Shown piece after piece: positions 1 through 7,471 of a stretch of 43,325 nucleotides of DNA. The position numbers were made by a program, and so were the translations under genes. The notes beneath the pieces were generated by a model that made no database searches, was not told the DNA's origin, and saw only the letters and a list, made by a program, of their open reading frames with translations. Location of the stretch: contig JBQTHP010000025.1 in NCBI GenBank assembly GCA_052389755.1, positions 1 through 43,325 on the forward strand, written 5' to 3'. Origin of the DNA: JBQTHP01 sp052389755. GTDB lineage: Bacteria; Pseudomonadota; Gammaproteobacteria; Steroidobacterales; Steroidobacteraceae. Within the stretch, counting starts at the first letter, position 1, and every line of letters begins with the position of its first letter.

Positions 1-54
1 CGATGGCCGGATTCGACAGCTGCCGCTGTTTGATCTCACCGAAGGAGAATTTCC

Positions 55-507
55 ATGTTCAACATGCGTAGCGTCCTCACGATGATCGCGCTCGGATCGT
101 TGCTCGCCGCCTGCGGTGAGGCCGGCAGTGCCGATGGCGAAGAGAAGGCCGCGGACTTCGACGTGATGCTCTTCTGCGGCGAGGCGAGAGGGTCGATCCT
201 GGCGCTGACCTCCATGACCAGCCGTCGCGCGCGCGTGAACACCAGCTGGCTCGAGTACGGGGAGGACCATCTGGGCCGCCTGGCGGACCAGGTGTCGGCA
301 CCGGCTGAAGTCAGGCAGGACATCGCTCGCATGGGCCAGTCCGCCCAGACGTGGCTGGATGGCATACGCGCGATCCCACCCAATATCGTCGAGGGTCGCC
401 TCATCGAACCCGACACCTCCGCACTCGATGAGAAAGTGATAGGCGATATGCGGCCGGTCGGCGAACGGCTATCGGCCTGGGTCTTCAAAGTGTGCGGCAA
501 TCCCTGA
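55..507 (+). CDS. putative lipoprotein, function unknown
   Basis: A 150-residue protein that I do not recognise. Residues 1-19 form a short signal peptide with an N-terminal Arg and a hydrophobic core, ending in a lipobox LLAAC with the acceptor at Cys20, so it is probably an envelope lipoprotein. The mature part is mixed alpha-helical in character, has no transmembrane segment, and carries two further cysteines (in the FCGEA stretch and near the C-terminus, VCGNP) that could form a disulfide. The start is well supported: AAGGAGA lies six bases upstream of the ATG. The next gene, guaD, is on the same strand about 80 bases downstream without an obvious functional link. The lipoprotein call is seen in the sequence; no function can be assigned. 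Confidence 0.75.
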   Translation: MFNMRSVLTMIALGSLLAACGEAGSADGEEKAADFDVMLFCGEARGSILALTSMTSRRARVNTSWLEYGEDHLGRLADQVSAPAEVRQDIARMGQSAQTWLDGIRAIPPNIVEGRLIEPDTSALDEKVIGDMRPVGERLSAWVFKVCGNP

Positions 508-584
508 GGGCCGGTGGATGGTGGCGGCAAGCCAGAGGGCGTCTTGCAATGCAACGCCGGCCGTGATGAATATCCTCTCCACGA

Positions 585-1913
585 ATGAGCCCACGCTTGC
601 CCAGCCGCTCGCGCCGGCACGCGGTGCGCGGATCGATCCTGCATTTCGTGGACGATCCCGCGCGGCGCGCGCACGACGAGACCGCCGCGTTCGAATACCA
701 CGAGGATGGCGTGCTCGTGGTGGAGGACGGGCACGTTAGCGACGTCGGCAGCGCATCAGCGCTGCTCACCGCGCTCGCGCCGGGCACACCGGTGGAGGAT
801 CTCACCGGGATGCTCGTGCTGCCCGGCTTCATCGACGCCCATATCCACTTCGTGCAGACCGACATCATCGGCTCGCACGGCCGGCGCCTGCTCGAATGGC
901 TGGAACGCTATACGTTCCCGGCGGAGCGCGCTTTTGCGGATAGCGGGCACGCGCAGGAGGTTGCCGAGTTCTTCGTGCAGGAACTGCTGCGAAACGGCAC
1001 CACCACCGCGCTCGTGATAGGGAGTGTGCACGCGGCCTCGGTGGACGCGATCTTCGCGTCGGCGCAGCGGCGCGGCATGCGGCTCATCGCGGGCAAAGTG
1101 ATGATGGACCGCAATTGCCCGGAGGATCTGCGGGACACCGCGGAATCGGGCTACGCCGAATCGAAGGCGCTCATCAAAAAATGGCACGGGAAGGGGCGCC
1201 TGCAGTACGCCATCACGCCACGCTTTGCGCCGACGTCCACCCCCGAACAGCTAGCGGCAGCTGGCCGGTTGGCCGAAGAGCACCCGGACGCGTTCGTACA
1301 CACCCACCTCTCGGAGAACGAGGAAGAAGTCGAGTGGGTCCGGCGGCTGTTTCCCGAGCGACGAAACTACCTCGATGTCTACGACCACTACGGACTTCTG
1401 CGCCGGCGGTCGGTGCTCGCGCACGCGATCTGGCTCGACGAAGGGCAGTTCAGGCGCATCGGCGAGGCACGGGCCGCGGTCGTGCACTGTCCGACGTGCA
1501 ACCTCGCCATGGGCAGCGGATTGTTCGATCTGCGCCGCGCCACCGAAGCGGGTGTGCTGACGGCGCTCGGCACCGACGTCGGCGGCGGGACCAGCTTTTC
1601 CCTGCTGCGAGTGATGGACGAGGCGTACAAGGTCGCCCAGCTCCGTCGCGAAGTCCTCTCGCCGCTGCGCGCTTTCTATCTCGCTACCCTGGGCGCTGCG
1701 CGCGCATTGGATCTCGAGGACCTCATCGGCAGTTTCGGAAGCGGTAACGAAGCGGATTTTGTCGTCCTCGATCCCGCGGCAACGCCGCTCCTGGCGCGAC
1801 GCACGGCGAGCGCGGCAACACTCGCAGAGAAGCTCCACCTGCTGATGACGCTGGGCGACGAGCGCGTGGTTGCGAGGACGTATGTCGGCGGGCAACTCGC
1901 GCACGAGCGCTGA
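585..1913 (+). CDS. guaD: guanine deaminase
   Basis: A 442-residue amidohydrolase-superfamily enzyme that hydrolyses guanine to xanthine and ammonia in purine salvage and catabolism, in the cytoplasm. Visible family motifs are the metal-binding HxH at residues 86-88 (DAHIHF), HTHLSE near the middle (zinc and substrate ligands), LAHAIWL, the HCPTCNLAMGSG stretch typical of guanine deaminases, and GTDVGGGTSFS carrying the catalytic Asp. The length matches the family (about 430-450). The N-terminus (RGSILHFVDDP) is also typical, so the ATG at 585 is reasonable although no strong Shine-Dalgarno sequence precedes it. The gene converges on dgkA with only about 30 bases between them. No other purine-catabolic gene is visible next to it in the window. 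Confidence 0.93.
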   Translation: MSPRLPSRSRRHAVRGSILHFVDDPARRAHDETAAFEYHEDGVLVVEDGHVSDVGSASALLTALAPGTPVEDLTGMLVLPGFIDAHIHFVQTDIIGSHGRRLLEWLERYTFPAERAFADSGHAQEVAEFFVQELLRNGTTTALVIGSVHAASVDAIFASAQRRGMRLIAGKVMMDRNCPEDLRDTAESGYAESKALIKKWHGKGRLQYAITPRFAPTSTPEQLAAAGRLAEEHPDAFVHTHLSENEEEVEWVRRLFPERRNYLDVYDHYGLLRRRSVLAHAIWLDEGQFRRIGEARAAVVHCPTCNLAMGSGLFDLRRATEAGVLTALGTDVGGGTSFSLLRVMDEAYKVAQLRREVLSPLRAFYLATLGAARALDLEDLIGSFGSGNEADFVVLDPAATPLLARRTASAATLAEKLHLLMTLGDERVVARTYVGGQLAHER

Positions 1914-1944
1914 GCCGCGTGGCGCCTTCAAGGGCGTCTTGCCA

Positions 1945-2346
1945 TCACCGCCCTAAGAGCACCAGAAGCCATACGGCGCCGAGCAGTACGAAGGACATGA
2001 ACACCGCCGCAGATCCGATGTCCTTCGCAAGGCCGGCGAGCGTGTGGCGCTCGAATCCGATGCGATCGACCGTCGCTTCGATGGCGCTGTTCACCAGCTC
2101 CACAACCAGAATGAGAAGCATGGGCGCGACGAGCAGGGCACGTTCGACACCGGTGTGGCCCAACCACAGGCCCAAGGGTACGACGAGCGCCGCGAGGATG
2201 AGCTCCTGGCGGAATGCAGCCTCATCGCGGAAAGCGCCGGCCAGGCCGCGTCCGGTGGCGCCGCATGCGAGGAGGACCCGCTTGAGGCCTCGCGGTTTGT
2301 AGCGTTCGGTCGCCGCTACGATTACGACGCGCTCTTCGGCTTCCAT
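1945..2346 (-). CDS. dgkA: diacylglycerol kinase (DgkA type)
   Basis: A 133-residue integral membrane protein of the prokaryotic DgkA family, which phosphorylates diacylglycerol with ATP to recycle the lipid left by periplasmic glucan or LPS modification. The hallmark FRDEAAFRQE and VELVNSAIEATVDRI segments hold the conserved catalytic and metal-binding Glu/Asp residues. Three hydrophobic helices are evident (about 50-65, 70-88 and 110-131). It is last in the glycine cleavage operon and its ATG lies 25 bases inside the end of gcvPB, so translation is probably coupled. No alternative start is available before the conserved region. The pairing with gcvPB looks like an operon-tail arrangement, not a pathway link. 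Confidence 0.92.
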   Translation of the reverse strand: MEAEERVVIVAATERYKPRGLKRVLLACGATGRGLAGAFRDEAAFRQELILAALVVPLGLWLGHTGVERALLVAPMLLILVVELVNSAIEATVDRIGFERHTLAGLAKDIGSAAVFMSFVLLGAVWLLVLLGR

Positions 2347-3797
2347 CTGAGGTCCAGTTGTTTCGCGGCGCGCACGTCATCGAGCCTGCGCACCGGCATC
2401 GTGTACGGGGCACCCTTCACGCGCTCGGGCTCGGTCTGCGCCTCTTTCAGGATCTGCGCCATGGCATCGATGAACGCATCGAGCACCTCCTTGCTCTCGG
2501 TCTCGGTGGGCTCGATGAGGAGGCATTCTGGTACCAGGAGCGGAAAGTACGTGGTCGGCGCGTGGAAACCGTAGTCGAGCAGGCGCTTCGCGACGTCCAT
2601 CGCGGTGACGTTCAGCTCGCGGGCCTGCTTCCTGAGCGTGATGATGAATTCGTGGCTCGCCCGGCGCGTCGGGTACGCCGCATCGAAGCCCTTCTCGCGA
2701 AGGCGCGCGAGCAGATAGTTCGCGTTCAGCGTCGCGTATTCGCCGACGTGGCTCATTCCGTCGCGGCCGAGCATGCGCATGTAGATATACGCGCGCAGCA
2801 GTACGCCTGCGTTGCCCATGAACGCCGAGAGCCGGCCGATCGACTGCGGCAGGTCCTTCTCCGCGAGCCAGCGATAGCGATCCCCTTCCCTGCCCACGAT
2901 CGGGATCGGCAGGAACGGCAGTAGCCGCGTGCTCACCCCCACGGCACCCGCACCGGGCCCGCCGCCGCCGTGGGGCGTCGAGAAGGTCTTGTGCAGGTTC
3001 ATGTGGATGACGTCGAAGCCCATGTCACCCGGGCGCACCTTGCCGAGGATCGCGTTGAGGTTGGCGCCGTCGTAGTAGAGGAGCCCACCGGCCGTGTGCA
3101 CGATGCGCGCGACCTCTTCGATACGGCGCTCGAACACGCCGAGCGTGGAAGGGTTCGTCAGCATGATCCCGGCGGTATTTGGACCGACTGCGGCCTTCAG
3201 CGCCTGGATGTCGACGTCACCTTCGGCGTTCACCGGAATCTCGCGCACGATGCAACCGCACATCGTGGCGGTGGCCGGGTTCGTGCCGTGTGCGGCCTCG
3301 GGCACGATGATCTCGTTGCGCGCGAGATCGCCGCGCGCTCGGTGATAGGCGCGGATCATCGCAACGCCGGCGAACTCGCCGTGTGCGCCCGCCATCGGAT
3401 TGAGCGATACGCCCTGCATGCCGGTAACTTCCTTCAGCATCTCCTGCAGCTCGTGCATGCAGGCGAGGAAGCCCTGCCCGTGCGATTCGGGCGCGAGCGG
3501 ATGGCGCGCGAGGAACTCGGGCAGCATCGCGAGACTGTTACACGCCTTCGGGTTGTATTTCATCGTGCACGAGCCGAGCGGATAGAAGTGCGTGTCGATG
3601 GAAAAATTGAGCTGCGAGAGGCGCGTGAAATGGCGCACGGTCTCGAGCTCGCCCACTTCGGGCAGCAGCGGCGGTGTCCTGCGCTTGAGCGCCGCGGGGA
3701 TGTCGAGTGCGGGCGGCACGCCGTCCGGCCATTGATCCGTCGCGCCGCGCCCCGGGCGCGATTGCTCGAAGATCAGCTTCTCTCTGCGGGTGTCCAT
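2322..3797 (-). CDS. gcvPB: glycine dehydrogenase (decarboxylating) subunit 2
   Basis: The C-terminal, PLP-binding half of a split glycine cleavage P-protein, 491 residues. With GcvPA it decarboxylates glycine and transfers the aminomethyl group to lipoyl-GcvH. The PLP lysine lies in the conserved HMNLHKTFSTPHGGGGPG segment, and GSCTMKYNPK and EAAHGTNPA are family signatures. The length is normal for the two-subunit form (about 480-500). The ATG at 3797 is preceded by an AGGAT-type ribosome site. It follows gcvPA after 19 bases and overlaps dgkA at its 3' end. Many gammaproteobacteria have a single fused gcvP, so the split form is of taxonomic interest. Confidence 0.96.
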   Translation of the reverse strand: MDTRREKLIFEQSRPGRGATDQWPDGVPPALDIPAALKRRTPPLLPEVGELETVRHFTRLSQLNFSIDTHFYPLGSCTMKYNPKACNSLAMLPEFLARHPLAPESHGQGFLACMHELQEMLKEVTGMQGVSLNPMAGAHGEFAGVAMIRAYHRARGDLARNEIIVPEAAHGTNPATATMCGCIVREIPVNAEGDVDIQALKAAVGPNTAGIMLTNPSTLGVFERRIEEVARIVHTAGGLLYYDGANLNAILGKVRPGDMGFDVIHMNLHKTFSTPHGGGGPGAGAVGVSTRLLPFLPIPIVGREGDRYRWLAEKDLPQSIGRLSAFMGNAGVLLRAYIYMRMLGRDGMSHVGEYATLNANYLLARLREKGFDAAYPTRRASHEFIITLRKQARELNVTAMDVAKRLLDYGFHAPTTYFPLLVPECLLIEPTETESKEVLDAFIDAMAQILKEAQTEPERVKGAPYTMPVRRLDDVRAAKQLDLRWKPKSAS

Positions 3798-3816
3798 CGC
3801 CGGATCCTTGAATCCT

Positions 3817-5190
3817 TCAGGCCGCGCGCGCGGCCTTCATCGCCTCGGCGAGCGCAGTCGCATACGCCTCGATATCGGCATCGGTCTTCGTCTCGGTGGC
3901 GCACACGAGCAGCGCGTTCCCGAGCTCGGAGTAGTGCTCGCCGAGGTCGAGTCCGCCGAGAATGCCGCGCTGCGCGAGCGCCTTCAGCACCGGGGCCGCC
4001 GGCCGATCGAGCAGCAGCACGGCCTCGTGGAAGCGCGGGCTGTCGAACGCCACGCGCACGCCCTTCACGCGCGTGAGCGCGGCCACGAGCTCGCGCGTCC
4101 GCGCATGCGCGCTGTGAGCGACGCGCGCGAGGCCCTGCGGCCCCATGAGCGCCATGTAGACCGTCGCCGCGGTCATCAGCAGACCCTGATTGGTGCAGAT
4201 GTTCGAGGTCGCCTTGCCGCGGCGGATGTGCTGCTCGCGCGCCTGCAGCGTGAGCGTGTAGCCGTCCTGCCCGTTGAGATCGACCGTGCGCCCGACGATG
4301 CGGCCGGGCATCTGCCGCACGTGTTCCATGCGGGTCGTCATGAATCCGAAGTACGGCCCGCCCGAGGACAGCGGCACACCGAGCGGCTGACCGTCGCCGA
4401 CGCAGACATCGACGCCCATGCCACCCCACTCGCCCGGAGGCTTCAGCATCGCAAGCGAGATCGGGTTGGCCACCGCGATGACGAAGATACCGCGCTGGCG
4501 CGCCCACACGGTCAGGGCATCGACGTCTTCGAGCACGCCGAAGAAGTTCGGCTGCTGGATGACGAGCGCGGTCACGTCCTGGCCGTCGTACTTCGCGAGC
4601 GACTCGACGAGCACGCGCCCTTCCTGCGTGCAGTACGGCAGCTCTTCGAACCGCAGTCCCTGGTTGCCCGCGGTTGCTGCCGCGACCTTACGGTAGTGGG
4701 GGTGCATCGTCGCCGGTAAGAGGATGCGCTGCGACTTCGACTTGCGGTTCGCGCGCACCGCCATGAGCGAGGCCTCGGCGACGGCGGAGGCGCCGTCATA
4801 AAGGGATGCGTTCGAGACCTCCATGGCGGTGAGGCTCGCGATCATCGTCTGGTATTCGTAGATGAGCTGCAGCGTGCCCTGGCTCGCCTCCGCCTGATAC
4901 GGCGTGTAGGCGCTGTAGAACTCCCCGCGCGTCGTGATCGCCCACACCGCCGCAGGAATGTGGTGCTCGTACGCACCCGCGCCGATGAAGCACAGTGGCC
5001 GCCCGTCGAGCTTCGCGCGCTCGTTCATGAGCCGGCCGATCTGCATCTCGTTGAGCGCATCGGGGATGCCGGCCAGCGCGCGCGTACGCAACGAAGCGGG
5101 GATCTCTTCGAAAAGCTGCTCGATGCTCTGCGCGCCGATGGCCCGCAGCATCTCGTCGACGTCTTTCGCGGTATGCGGGATGAACGCCAT
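3817..5190 (-). CDS. gcvPA: glycine dehydrogenase (decarboxylating) subunit 1
   Basis: The N-terminal half of the split P-protein, 457 residues, a fold-type I aminotransferase-like subunit that pairs with GcvPB in the glycine cleavage complex. It begins MAFIPHTAKDVDEML, the usual GcvPA opening, and contains YTPYQAEASQGTLQ and the NICTNQGLLMT segment characteristic of this subunit. The ATG overlaps the TGA of gcvH by one base (TGATG), indicating translational coupling. The order gcvT-gcvH-gcvPA-gcvPB puts all complex-specific proteins in one transcript under the glycine riboswitch. The lipoamide dehydrogenase (L-protein) is not in the window and is normally encoded elsewhere. Confidence 0.96.
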   Translation of the reverse strand: MAFIPHTAKDVDEMLRAIGAQSIEQLFEEIPASLRTRALAGIPDALNEMQIGRLMNERAKLDGRPLCFIGAGAYEHHIPAAVWAITTRGEFYSAYTPYQAEASQGTLQLIYEYQTMIASLTAMEVSNASLYDGASAVAEASLMAVRANRKSKSQRILLPATMHPHYRKVAAATAGNQGLRFEELPYCTQEGRVLVESLAKYDGQDVTALVIQQPNFFGVLEDVDALTVWARQRGIFVIAVANPISLAMLKPPGEWGGMGVDVCVGDGQPLGVPLSSGGPYFGFMTTRMEHVRQMPGRIVGRTVDLNGQDGYTLTLQAREQHIRRGKATSNICTNQGLLMTAATVYMALMGPQGLARVAHSAHARTRELVAALTRVKGVRVAFDSPRFHEAVLLLDRPAAPVLKALAQRGILGGLDLGEHYSELGNALLVCATETKTDADIEAYATALAEAMKAARAA

Positions 5191-5585
5191 CAGCCACCCT
5201 GCGCCTTCAGCATCGCTTCGTAGTCCGGCGCGACCATGAGCTGACCGACGGCGCGCGCATCGGCGGGCTTCAGGCGCATGAGCCAGCCCGAGCCATATGG
5301 ATCCTGATTGACGAGCTCGGGCGCGATCTTGAGCTCGCCGTTGCCGGCAGTGATGCCTCCCGCGATCGGGCTATACACATCCGAGGCCGCCTTCACGGAT
5401 TCGACGACTGCGCAGGGCTCGCCCGCGCCGACTTCGCGACCGCTCTCCGGCACCTCGACGAAGACGAGATCCCCGAGCGCGTGCTGCGCGTGATCCGTAA
5501 TGCCGATCTCGACCGTGCCGTCCGGCAGAGTCCTGACCCATTCGTGTGTTTTCGTGTACTTAAGATCGGCCGGAACGTTGCTCAT
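5190..5585 (-). CDS. gcvH: glycine cleavage system H protein
   Basis: The small lipoyl carrier of the glycine cleavage system, 131 residues, which shuttles the aminomethyl group between the P- and T-proteins. The lipoylated lysine is in the VVESVKAASDVYSP motif. ITDHAQHALGDLVFVEVP and the C-terminal GWLMRLKP are also diagnostic. I chose the ATG at 5585 over an upstream in-frame start because GAGGGTGAC sits directly before it and the family begins near MSNVPADLKYTKTHEW. The gene ends one base inside gcvPA. It is separated from gcvT by about 26 bases. Confidence 0.96.
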   Translation of the reverse strand: MSNVPADLKYTKTHEWVRTLPDGTVEIGITDHAQHALGDLVFVEVPESGREVGAGEPCAVVESVKAASDVYSPIAGGITAGNGELKIAPELVNQDPYGSGWLMRLKPADARAVGQLMVAPDYEAMLKAQGG

Positions 5586-5611
5586 GTCACCCTCTTGACT
5601 CTTGATAGATC

Positions 5612-6697
5612 TCAAACAAGCGCTTTGCCGTGCCGCACGAACGGCGGCTTCACCACGCGCGCGTTCAGCAGCTTGCCGCGGATATCAACCTGTACCTGGC
5701 TGGCCGCGCCGCTCGGCACGCGTGCGAGCCCGATCGAACGCTCGAGCGTCGGGGAGAACGTGCCGCTCGTCATCTCGCCTTCGCCGACCCCTGGCGCGAC
5801 CACTTTCTGATGGCTGCGGAGCACGCCGCGATCCTCCAGCACGAGCCCGACGAGCTTGCGTCCGACACCCTTCGCCTTCGCCGCTTCGAGCGCGCGCCGA
5901 CCGATGAAGTCGCGGTCGCGCGGCTCGAGCGCCACCGTCCAGGCGAGGCCGGACTCGAGCGGATGCGTGCTCTCGTCCATGTCGTTGCCGTAGAGATTCA
6001 TGCCAGCCTCGAGCCGCAGCGTATCGCGCGCGCCGAGACCGCATGACGCAACGCCGAGCGCGTTCAGTTGCCGCCACACCCTCCCGGCATCGCCTGCCGG
6101 CATCATCACTTCGAAGCCGTCCTCGCCGGTATAGCCGGTGCGCGCGACGAACCAGCCATCGAGCTCGCGGCCGAAAAAAGCCTCGAGCGCTAGCGCGACC
6201 TTCGCGGTCTCGGGCTGGAGCAGCTTGGCGACGGTTTCGCGCGCGGCCGGACCTTGAATCGCGAGCATGGCGAGATCGGCGCGCTCGGTCACCTCGATGC
6301 CGAGCTCTTCCGCGTGCTTGCGGATCCACGCGAGGTCCTTGTCGCGCGTGCCGGCGTTCACGACGACGCGGAACCACGACTCGTCGAGGAAGTAGACGAT
6401 GAGATCGTCGATGACCCCGCCCGACTCGTTCAGCATGCAGGTGTAGAGCGCCTTGCCGGCGGCGCGGAGCTTGCCCACGTCGTTCGCGACGAGCCGCTGC
6501 AGGAACGGGCGCACGCGCGGACCTTTCAGGTCCACGACGCACATGTGCGAGACGTCGAACACGCCGGCGTTGCGGCGCACGGCGTGGTGCTCTTCGATCT
6601 GGGAGCCGTAGTGCACCGGCATGTCCCAGCCGCCGAAGTCGACCATTCGGGCGCCGAGCGCGGAGTGAAGGTCGTAGAGAGGTGTGCGGCGGGCCAA
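5612..6697 (-). CDS. gcvT: aminomethyltransferase (glycine cleavage T protein)
   Basis: The tetrahydrofolate-dependent T-protein, 361 residues, which releases ammonia and forms 5,10-methylene-THF from the aminomethyl-lipoyl H-protein. It starts with RRTPLYDLHSALGARMVDFGGW, followed by VSHMCVVDLKGP, YTGEDGFEVMMP and GARDTLRLEAGMNLYGND, all standard GcvT motifs. The start is inferred to be TTG at 6697: the reading frame extends far upstream with no family similarity, the TTG begins the conserved N-terminus, and CCGGAG lies about seven bases before it. It is the first gene of the operon, behind the tandem glycine riboswitch and a perfect palindrome. Confidence 0.95.
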   Translation of the reverse strand: MARRTPLYDLHSALGARMVDFGGWDMPVHYGSQIEEHHAVRRNAGVFDVSHMCVVDLKGPRVRPFLQRLVANDVGKLRAAGKALYTCMLNESGGVIDDLIVYFLDESWFRVVVNAGTRDKDLAWIRKHAEELGIEVTERADLAMLAIQGPAARETVAKLLQPETAKVALALEAFFGRELDGWFVARTGYTGEDGFEVMMPAGDAGRVWRQLNALGVASCGLGARDTLRLEAGMNLYGNDMDESTHPLESGLAWTVALEPRDRDFIGRRALEAAKAKGVGRKLVGLVLEDRGVLRSHQKVVAPGVGEGEMTSGTFSPTLERSIGLARVPSGAASQVQVDIRGKLLNARVVKPPFVRHGKALV

Positions 6698-6721
6698 TCG
6701 TGTCTCCGGAGGCTGAAGAGG

Positions 6722-6752
6722 GCTGAGGGCTGAAGGCCCTTCAGCCCTCAGC
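6722..6752. repeat. perfect 31-nt palindrome between glycine riboswitch and gcvT
   Basis: The arms GCTGAGGGCTGAAGG (6722-6736) and CCTTCAGCCCTCAGC (6738-6752) are perfect 15-base complements around one central base. A further partial copy of the same heptad-like unit (GGCTGAAGAGG) runs on toward the gcvT ribosome site. In the transcript this would be a strong stem directly between aptamer 2 of the riboswitch and the Shine-Dalgarno sequence. It could be part of the expression platform or a member of the dispersed repeat family seen at other gene ends in the window. It has no T-run, so it is not a standard intrinsic terminator. Confidence 0.8.
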
Positions 6753-6756
6753 TTCC

Positions 6757-6965
6757 GCCCATCTGTCCTCTTACCTGAGAGATCAGGCGCCTGGCGCCGC
6801 ACCCCTTCGGTGGGTGAACCCAACGATTCACCGCTCTCCAGAGCTCGCCCCGAGATCGCGCGATCTCTCCCCCTGCCGTACGTGTGCCTGAGCGATTCCG
6901 GGCGGGCTTGCGCCTTCGGCGGCCCCGACGAAGCAGTGCAGCTTTGACGGGACTCTCTCCGGACA
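6757..6965 (-). promoter_or_regulatory. tandem glycine riboswitch upstream of gcvT
   Basis: The leader of the gcv operon contains two successive glycine aptamers on the minus strand. Aptamer 1 (about 6964-6866) has GGAGAGAGTCCC, a GCCGAAGGCGCAA core and an ATCGCTCAGGCAC segment. Aptamer 2 (about 6844-6757) has CTGGAGAGCGG, CACCGAAGGGGTG and ATCTCTCAGGTAAGAGGACAG. These match the known conserved glycine riboswitch elements (GGAGAG, CCGAAGG, CTCAGGNAA..GGACAG). Such riboswitches normally turn on glycine cleavage genes when glycine is high, which fits the four gcv genes downstream. The exact ends and the switching mechanism are inferred. Confidence 0.93.
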
Positions 6966-7048
6966 GGTCGTTGCGGCGAGCCGGCGGATGATAAAGGGCC
7001 CGCGAGGCTACGGGAAGAACGCAGTTCCGCTCCCGTATGATCCTGAGC

Positions 7049-7471
7049 ATGAGACTTCTGGCCGCGTTCAGCCTCGTGTGGTGCGCTGCGTGCGTATCCG
7101 CCCCGCCGCCGGCGACCGACATCGTGACCCTGGAACGAGCGCGATTTGCGGCGATGACTCATCAGGACCTCGAGGCGCTCGAGCCCATGCTCGGGGCTGA
7201 CCTCGTCTACTGCCACTCCGACGGTCAGTGTGAAACAAAACCGGAGTTTCTCGAGACGATCCGCTCCGGACGCATTCGGTATCGCGCTATCGAGGTGCTC
7301 GAGCTGAGCCCGCGGACCGTGGGCGATGCGGTCGTGATCAACGGATCGGTCCTGATCGACGGCGTTCTGGGCGGCCAGCCGCGCAGCCTGCGCATCGCCT
7401 TTACCGACGTGTACGCGCGCCGAGATGGGCGTTGGCAACTCATCGCCTGGCAGTCGACCCGACTTCCTTAG
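7049..7471 (+). CDS. putative exported NTF2-like (DUF4440-type) protein
   Basis: A protein of about 140 residues with an N-terminal hydrophobic signal (MRLLAAFSLVWCAACVS) and a single NTF2-like alpha+beta domain. A helix beginning LERARFAAMTHQDLEALEPML is followed by DLVYCHSDGQCETKPEFLETI and a C-terminal DVYARRDGRWQLIAWQSTR strand, the usual ending of DUF4440/SnoaL-like proteins. The CAAC sequence could be a weak lipobox. Its function is unknown; the family binds or converts small molecules. I chose the ATG at 7049 over the in-frame ATG at 7037 because a -10-like TATGAT (7036-7041) ends seven bases before it and overlaps the earlier start. It is divergent from the glycine riboswitch leader and converges on the serine hydrolase, overlapping its 3' end by 32 bases. 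Confidence 0.75.
   Translation: MRLLAAFSLVWCAACVSAPPPATDIVTLERARFAAMTHQDLEALEPMLGADLVYCHSDGQCETKPEFLETIRSGRIRYRAIEVLELSPRTVGDAVVINGSVLIDGVLGGQPRSLRIAFTDVYARRDGRWQLIAWQSTRLP

Noticed and set aside
2..85. Possible 3' end of an upstream gene in the first bases (DGRIRQLPLFDLTEGEF)
   Set aside because: It reads like coding sequence but overlaps the ribosome site and start of the lipoprotein gene, and too little is visible to call a gene.
5586..7438. Long upstream extension of gcvT (608 codons)
   Set aside because: The extension runs through the glycine riboswitch and the opposite-strand NTF2-like gene; the TTG at 6697 with its ribosome site fits the family N-terminus.
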